In this document: one piece after another, positions 59,002-64,000 of the stretch
Layout of the letters: every line of letters begins with the position of its first letter
Numbering within the stretch: the stretch's first letter is position 1
Source: Anaerococcus murdochii
GTDB taxonomy: Bacteria; Bacillota; Clostridia; Tissierellales; Peptoniphilaceae
DNA length: 64,000 nt
Direction of reading: 5' to 3'
NCBI RefSeq assembly: GCF_019957155.1
Contig: NZ_JAIPME010000002.1
Location: 1,240,001 to 1,304,000 of the forward strand
Position numbers and translations under genes: made by a program
Notes under the pieces: generated by a model
Told to the model about the DNA's origin: nothing
Database searches by the model: none
The model's input: only the letters and a program-made list of their open reading frames with translations

Positions 59002-59702
59002 TGGCAAGCCTATATTCAGATTTGATAGATAAGCTCTTAGAGCAAATATCAACCATGGAAAAGGGGGCCAGGCTCCCTTCTGAAAGGCAACTTTGCATGG
59101 ATTACGGTGTTTCAAGGACAACTGTCAGGAATGCCCTGGGGTCCCTTGTAAATTCAGGAGTTCTCTATCAAATCCAAGGTAAGGGGACCTTTGTCAGGGA
59201 AAGATCTAGGGAAAACTTATCGAATTATTACTCTTTTACCGAGCAAACAAAAAGAAAGGGCAAGGTTCCAAAGTCATTAGTTACAGATTTCAAGGTCAGG
59301 GCCTTAAATGATAAGGAAAGACAAGTCTTTGATGACCCTAGCATAGAAAAAGTCATTGTCTTTGACAGGCTAAGGCTAGCTGACGATATGCCAATGATGT
59401 ACGAAAAAACCGTCATCCCTTACGCCAGATTTGATAAAATCACCAAGGACCTACTAGAAAAAGACGCCCTTTACGAAATATTTTCCAATAATTTTGATAC
59501 AAAAATCGATAACGTCAGGGAAAGGTTCCAAGTGTCATCCCTTACAAAAAAGGTAGCAGAAGCCCTAAATCTAAAAGATGGATCAGCTGCATTGAAGATA
59601 ACAAGATTTTCCTATGACAAGGAAGATAAGTTAATAGAATACACAACCTCATACGCTAGGGGAGATATGTTCTACTACGAGACTTCCTATAGTCCGAATT
59701 AA
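59001..59702 (+). CDS. GntR family regulator, HutC/FarR subfamily with UTRA domain
   Basis: 233 aa. Winged helix at residues 5-70 (KGARLPSERQLCMDYGVSRT, then IQGKGTFV) and a C-terminal UTRA ligand domain (FDRLRLADDMPMMYEKTVIP, then ALKITRFSYD). Regulators of this group, such as NagR and AgaR-type proteins, sense amino-sugar phosphates. It lies between agaS and the glucuronidase with tight spacing and probably controls this cluster. The palindrome at 48791 is a candidate target. Confidence 0.9.
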   Translation: MASLYSDLIDKLLEQISTMEKGARLPSERQLCMDYGVSRTTVRNALGSLVNSGVLYQIQGKGTFVRERSRENLSNYYSFTEQTKRKGKVPKSLVTDFKVRALNDKERQVFDDPSIEKVIVFDRLRLADDMPMMYEKTVIPYARFDKITKDLLEKDALYEIFSNNFDTKIDNVRERFQVSSLTKKVAEALNLKDGSAALKITRFSYDKEDKLIEYTTSYARGDMFYYETSYSPN

Positions 59703-59714
59703 AAAGGAGTTGAA

Positions 59715-61499
59715 ATGCTATATCCAATAGAAAGTAAATCTAGGAGCCTAAGTTTTTTAGATGGGTCATGGGATTTTGTCAAAGGTGGCAAAAACCTAGA
59801 TCTAGATATAATAAAAAATGAATTTCATGATGCTAGACCTATGCCAGTGCCTTCGTCTTATAATGATATTTACAAGGATTTAAGAGAACATTTTGGTTGG
59901 GTTTATTACAGAAAAGAATTTTATTTCCACAAGACAAGGGAAGACGAGAGAATTATCCTAAGGTTTGACGGGGTCAACCAAAGTGCTAAAGTTTACTTAA
60001 ATGGTGAATTTATAACAGAACACGAGGGTGGCTTCCTTCCATTTGAAATAGAAATAAGTGATAAAATCCAGGAAGAAAACGTGCTTACTCTTGCAGTATC
60101 AAATGTAATAAACAATTCAACCCTACCTGTCGGCATAATAAAGGGAAGAGAAGAAGACCAAGACAAAAATGAACCCAACTTTGACTTCTTTAACTACACT
60201 GGCATCCACAGACATGTGAGGATTTATACCACACCAAGGTCCTATATTGAAGATATTAGCCTTACCAATGAAATTTATGATGCAAAGGCTGTGATTAATT
60301 ACTACCTAAAAGTTCAAGGCGTAGAAGAAGATATACTTATAGAGATTTTTGATAAGGACAATAAGCTAGTGGCAACTGGCAATAAGGCCAAGGCAAGCTT
60401 AGTTATTGAAAATCCAAACTTGTGGGATGTAAAAAATCCTTACCTATACAAAATTAGAATCACCTACAAGGAAGATATCTATTACCTAGATTATGGTATA
60501 AGAGGTGTAGAAGTAAAAGGAAACCAATTCCTCCTTAATGGCAAGCCATTTTATTTCAAGGGTTTTGGCAAACACGAGGACTCTATAATAAATGGTAGGG
60601 GATTTAATGAAGTTATAAGCCACAAAGATTTCGCCCTTATGAAGGAAATGGGTGCCAACTCCTTTAGAACAGCCCATTATCCTTACGCGGAAGAAACCCT
60701 AAGACTTGCTGATAAGCTAGGTTTCTTAGTCATAGATGAAACCACAGCCGTAGGCCTAAATGGTAAATTTGGTGGCGGGGCAAATTTCAAAAGCGATAAT
60801 GTAAATATTTTTGATAATGAAGAAGGTATGGCAAAAAGAGTTTTTGATCACCACAAGGATGTAATAAGAGACCTAATAGCTAGGGATAAAAACTACGCTT
60901 GTGTTGTAATGTGGTCTATAGCCAATGAGCCGGATTCTTACTCTGAAGGTGCCTATGATTATTTCAAACCTCTTTTCGACTTGGCCAAAAAGGAAGATCC
61001 GCAAAAAAGACCAACTTGCCTAATAAGTGTATTGGCTGGTGATATAAATTTAGACGTGACCAGGAAACTTTCAGATGTAATCTGCCTTAACAGGTACTAT
61101 GGCTGGTACAACGATGGACCTTACCTAGATAAGGCAATGGCTGCCTTTAGGAAGGAATTAGATAATTGGAAAGAACTAGGAAAGCCAATTATAATTAGCG
61201 AATACGGTGCCGATGCCATCCTCGGTATGAGAGATTATGATGATTTTCCAGCTATGTTTAGTGAAGATTTTCAAGTTCTTTATTACAGAGAAAACAACAA
61301 GGTCATAGACCAATATCCATTAGTAGTAGGGGAGCATCCTTGGAACTTTGCCGACTTTAATACTGCCCAAAGTATAAAAAGAGTAAACGGCAATAAAAAG
61401 GGTCTATTCTCCAGGGATAGGCAACCAAAACTTGCGGTAGGCTTATTCAAGGAAAGATGGACCAAGATGGATGATTATATAGATAAGAATAAGAAATAA
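59715..61499 (+). CDS. uidA: beta-glucuronidase (GH2)
   Basis: 594 aa, cytoplasmic, no signal peptide. Sugar-binding domain, immunoglobulin-like domain and TIM barrel in order. The acid/base Glu is in WSIANEPDSY near residue 401, the nucleophile Glu in IISEYGAD near 493, and the glucuronate-recognising NxK motif in NGNKKGLFSRDRQPK near 559, which separates it from beta-galactosidases. It removes terminal beta-glucuronic acid from imported fragments or host glucuronides. AAAGGAG precedes the start. Confidence 0.95.
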   Translation: MLYPIESKSRSLSFLDGSWDFVKGGKNLDLDIIKNEFHDARPMPVPSSYNDIYKDLREHFGWVYYRKEFYFHKTREDERIILRFDGVNQSAKVYLNGEFITEHEGGFLPFEIEISDKIQEENVLTLAVSNVINNSTLPVGIIKGREEDQDKNEPNFDFFNYTGIHRHVRIYTTPRSYIEDISLTNEIYDAKAVINYYLKVQGVEEDILIEIFDKDNKLVATGNKAKASLVIENPNLWDVKNPYLYKIRITYKEDIYYLDYGIRGVEVKGNQFLLNGKPFYFKGFGKHEDSIINGRGFNEVISHKDFALMKEMGANSFRTAHYPYAEETLRLADKLGFLVIDETTAVGLNGKFGGGANFKSDNVNIFDNEEGMAKRVFDHHKDVIRDLIARDKNYACVVMWSIANEPDSYSEGAYDYFKPLFDLAKKEDPQKRPTCLISVLAGDINLDVTRKLSDVICLNRYYGWYNDGPYLDKAMAAFRKELDNWKELGKPIIISEYGADAILGMRDYDDFPAMFSEDFQVLYYRENNKVIDQYPLVVGEHPWNFADFNTAQSIKRVNGNKKGLFSRDRQPKLAVGLFKERWTKMDDYIDKNKK

Positions 61500-61516
61500 A
61501 ACTGGGATAAAATTCG

Positions 61517-61551
61517 CCCTTCAATCTGAAAATAAGATTGAGGGGTTTTTT
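61517..61551 (+). terminator. intrinsic terminator after uidA
   Basis: CCCTTCAATCT and AGATTGAGGGG pair over 11 positions around a seven-base loop, followed by six T. Confidence 0.88.
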
Positions 61552-61558
61552 GTAAAAT

Positions 61559-61594
61559 AAAAGTGGGAGGCGATTAGATTAGCCTTCCACTTTT
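61559..61594. terminator. terminator for the convergent lyase gene
   Basis: AAAAGTGGGAGGC and GCCTTCCACTTTT pair over 13 positions around a ten-base loop; T-rich on both strands. Confidence 0.78.
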
Positions 61595-61633
61595 ATATTT
61601 TTTATTTTGGATAGGAGAAATTAATTGTTAATT

Positions 61634-64000
61634 TTATTTTTCTTTTTTCTTTAAGAGGGCAAGGGCGCTTGCAGTAAGTAGACCGATATAGCCTAGGCTT
61701 GAAGAAACACCTGTTTTTGGACTTGCATTTGATTTTGTATTTTTAGCAGGTTTTTCTTGTAAAATCTTTTCATCTATCTTTATAGATCCTGATTTTTCGT
61801 CAGCTTTATTGTCTTCAGACTTGTCCTTCTCAGCTATATTATCTTCAGATTTTTTACCGTCTTCTTTTCCGTCGGTTTTATTATCTTCGGATTTTTCTCC
61901 GTCTACTTTACCATCAGTTTTATTATCTTCAGTCATTTCGCCTTCAGGTTTTTTATCTTCTGGTTTTTCAACTCTATCATCTGGTAGGTCTAGACCAGGT
62001 TTTTTGTTATTATTATCTTTGGAATCTGCTTTTTTAGGGACAAATTCATAGAGGTAGTAGTCCTTGGCGTGGTTTGGTTTTTTTATTGTTTGGCCATCTT
62101 TAACTACTAATAGGTCTTCGCCTGTGTGGGTCTTTGATGGGTCGAAGTAGGAAATTACATACTTATCTCCATCTTTCTTAATTGTGTAAAGCCCCTTTTT
62201 ATCTAGGCCAAGCTCATCATTTACCTTAAATTCCCCATCTTCAAAGAGAGAAATCCCCCAAATATTATTTGTCTCGTCAAAGACTGCTTGGACCTTATTT
62301 GTATTTGCTAGGATTTTGATGTCATCAATATTTTCCTTATCAAATTCATCCTTGCTAGTTGCAGGGACCATGACATAGGCATAGCCTGTGTTGTCTTTGT
62401 GGTCTTGGCTAATTTTGATAAAGTCGTTTTCTTTTTTATCCTTGCTGCCGTCCTTGTTGACTTCAGACCAGCTTCCTTGTCTGTGTTCTTTTTCTACTAT
62501 AAGGTTTTTATTATTTAGGAAATAATAGCCAATATTTTCATTTGCTCCATTTTTGCTTTCTAGGAAGACTTTGGAAATGCCCTCCTCATTTGTTTTTTCA
62601 TCTTCTAGAATCTTTTCATTTACATAAATCTTATATTGGTCAGCCTCTTTTAATTTCCTATTTTCAATGCTTGTGTATACTTCTTTGCTATTTGGATTTT
62701 CCATATCGCTGCCTAAAAATACGACCCTGTCACCAAGGATAAACCAAGATTTTTTAAGTCTAATATCGTCATTCCAGTTGTTAAAGTCCATGGCAAGGCT
62801 GGCGTTTTTCTCATCTAGCTTGGTTGCTCCAACAAAACTACTCTTAAGAAGTCTTTCAGTCTTGTCATTTTTCTTATCAGTAGACGAATCCCTATTTTCC
62901 TTAATTTCAGTTATAGAAGGAAGGGCGCTATGGTCTACAGTTGCCCAGTAGTTGTCACTGTAGTGGGAAAGGTCTTGGTTATAGAGGTAAACTACACCAT
63001 CAGAGGTGTACCAACCCTTTGAGTTTTCACCGTTCATGTACTCAAAGTTTTTAATTCTGGATGAGTGCATAGAAAAGCCTAGGGCATAGTTCTTGTCAGC
63101 GTTATTATAAACAAGTTTATCCATATTGTTAAAGATATGGATTTTATTTTCTTTTTTGACTGGTTCTAATTTTTGGTCTTTGATCTTGTTGTAAAGGAAG
63201 ATGTCCCTAAAGTTATTTAGGTTTTTAGAAAAATCAAAGTAGTCATTATTGGTTGTGATATCTTTTATAATGCTATTGTACTTAGTCTTCCTTGCCTCAT
63301 CAGAAGCATCAGCAATCCTCATTATAGAGCGGATAACTTCTGCTCCAGAATTATGTGGTTGGAGTTTTTCCCTACTTATAGACCTACCCCTAACCATATC
63401 CATCATTTGAGTCCTATAAAGGAATGGAAGGAAAGACTTATCGATTATATCGTGGATTTTATCAACTTCATTTGTGTCAAAACTTGTATTATTTATGAGG
63501 GCAGGGAGAAGTTGGGAGAAACCATCGAGCATAACATTGCCGTAGGCACCATTGTAGGCCACATTTGTATGATCAACATAAGACCCATCTACATAGTAAC
63601 CATCATTGCCACCTTCTTCGGTGCTGCCTATATTCTCATCCCTTATTTCATAAATTTGCTTAAGGGCCTTTATAGTCCCGTCTACCATTTCAGAATCATT
63701 TTGTAAAAATCCTGCAATAATTCTTACACGTCCCATATCTATGAGGTTGCCACCCTTTGCATTAAATGGATTTCCAGTTGTAACCCTAAACTTATATGGG
63801 TCTGGGACAAAGTGGTTGATTGGCTTGGTATATTTATTTATTGTTTCCTGGTCAAGGTCGTCATAGATGAGGGATAGGGTGTTGTTGATGGCCCTAGGAG
63901 TACCGATTTCATAATCCCACCAGTTTCCATTTATAGATAAATTTTCGTTGTAGTTTTTATTGTATTCCCATTCTAGGGCATCCATTATTACCTTTTTTAC
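61634..64000 (-). CDS. polysaccharide lyase family 8 (hyaluronate/chondroitin lyase), wall-anchored, N-terminus outside window
   Basis: At least 788 residues; the frame is open through base 64000, so the signal peptide and first helices lie beyond. PL8 active-site features: NGNWWDYEIGTPRAINNT (aromatic patch) and DGSYVDHTNVAYNGAYGN with the catalytic His and Tyr. It cleaves uronic-acid linkages by beta-elimination, giving unsaturated disaccharides. The C-terminus has a repetitive acidic linker (DNKTDGK/EKSEDNK units), then SPKTG, a hydrophobic segment and KKKEK, a sortase-type anchor with Ser in place of Leu. Transcribed toward the glucuronidase operon. Confidence 0.93.
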   Translation of the reverse strand, partial: VKKVIMDALEWEYNKNYNENLSINGNWWDYEIGTPRAINNTLSLIYDDLDQETINKYTKPINHFVPDPYKFRVTTGNPFNAKGGNLIDMGRVRIIAGFLQNDSEMVDGTIKALKQIYEIRDENIGSTEEGGNDGYYVDGSYVDHTNVAYNGAYGNVMLDGFSQLLPALINNTSFDTNEVDKIHDIIDKSFLPFLYRTQMMDMVRGRSISREKLQPHNSGAEVIRSIMRIADASDEARKTKYNSIIKDITTNNDYFDFSKNLNNFRDIFLYNKIKDQKLEPVKKENKIHIFNNMDKLVYNNADKNYALGFSMHSSRIKNFEYMNGENSKGWYTSDGVVYLYNQDLSHYSDNYWATVDHSALPSITEIKENRDSSTDKKNDKTERLLKSSFVGATKLDEKNASLAMDFNNWNDDIRLKKSWFILGDRVVFLGSDMENPNSKEVYTSIENRKLKEADQYKIYVNEKILEDEKTNEEGISKVFLESKNGANENIGYYFLNNKNLIVEKEHRQGSWSEVNKDGSKDKKENDFIKISQDHKDNTGYAYVMVPATSKDEFDKENIDDIKILANTNKVQAVFDETNNIWGISLFEDGEFKVNDELGLDKKGLYTIKKDGDKYVISYFDPSKTHTGEDLLVVKDGQTIKKPNHAKDYYLYEFVPKKADSKDNNNKKPGLDLPDDRVEKPEDKKPEGEMTEDNKTDGKVDGEKSEDNKTDGKEDGKKSEDNIAEKDKSEDNKADEKSGSIKIDEKILQEKPAKNTKSNASPKTGVSSSLGYIGLLTASALALLKKKEK

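Noticed and set aside
61809..62051. 80-codon Ser-rich plus-strand frame opposite the lyase stalk
   Set aside because: Its repeats are the complement of the lyase's repetitive acidic linker; no ribosome site.

Overview
The window looks like chromosome from a low-GC, Gram-positive, anaerobic coccus of the Peptoniphilaceae type (Anaerococcus, Peptoniphilus or Finegoldia relatives). This is an inference from AT-rich codon use, a type III glutamine synthetase, Veg, T-box and CIRCE-like control, lipoproteins with Gram-positive signals, an LPXTG-like wall anchor, an anaerobic sulfatase-maturating radical SAM enzyme and host-glycan degradation genes. No rRNA, CRISPR array, intact insertion sequence or prophage was seen.

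Layout. 1-9.9 kb: a hydrolase cut by the window edge, an M18 aminopeptidase with a thiamine-binding-family protein, a five-gene Opp/Dpp peptide importer, and glutamine synthetase III. 10-17 kb: trpP behind a UGG T-box, a purine permease, a CNNM/CBS protein, a CBS pyrophosphatase, a Nudix enzyme and small membrane or redox proteins. 17.1-19 kb: htpG behind a CIRCE-like operator. 19.2-22.8 kb: small secreted and membrane proteins mixed with decayed genes (a YhcG/DUF1016 nuclease remnant, a DUF4829 lipoprotein with a nonsense codon, a frameshifted membrane protein). 23-29.5 kb: a second M18 peptidase, veg, a PHP phosphoesterase, glyoxalase, a DUF2089 regulator, a lipoprotein, a methyltransferase and an acetyltransferase. 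29.58-30 kb: a compact locus with the full architecture of an Fst/par type I toxin-antitoxin system, beside tRNA-Ala(GGC). 30-44.4 kb: MATE exporter and kinase, cardiolipin synthase, two GntR(YtrA)-ABC modules, a pyrimidine salvage operon, and ddl-murF followed by a PfkB-family kinase. 44.8-48 kb: a secreted SH3/muralytic protein with WalR-like boxes, an ACT/UPF0210 pair and a cyclophilin.

48.3-64 kb is a glycosaminoglycan and sulfate-ester region. It holds an orphan PTS IIA, a NitT/TauT-type ABC importer with two different permeases and two different ATPases, a cytoplasmic Cys-type sulfatase, a split CHR (chromate/sulfate) transporter, the sulfatase-maturating enzyme, an amino-sugar kinase, AgaS, a HutC-type GntR regulator and beta-glucuronidase. 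A convergent, cell-wall-anchored PL8 hyaluronate/chondroitin lyase lies at the edge. A plausible flow is extracellular depolymerisation by the lyase, import of fragments, desulfation and glucuronide removal in the cytoplasm, then amino-sugar phosphorylation and AgaS entry to glycolysis. Part of this region is clearly more AT-rich in codon use than its neighbours and looks acquired.

The most striking items are the Fst-like toxin-antitoxin locus, the one-canonical/one-degenerate ATPase pair of the importer, the sulfatase-CHR pairing, and the compensated CIRCE variant at htpG.
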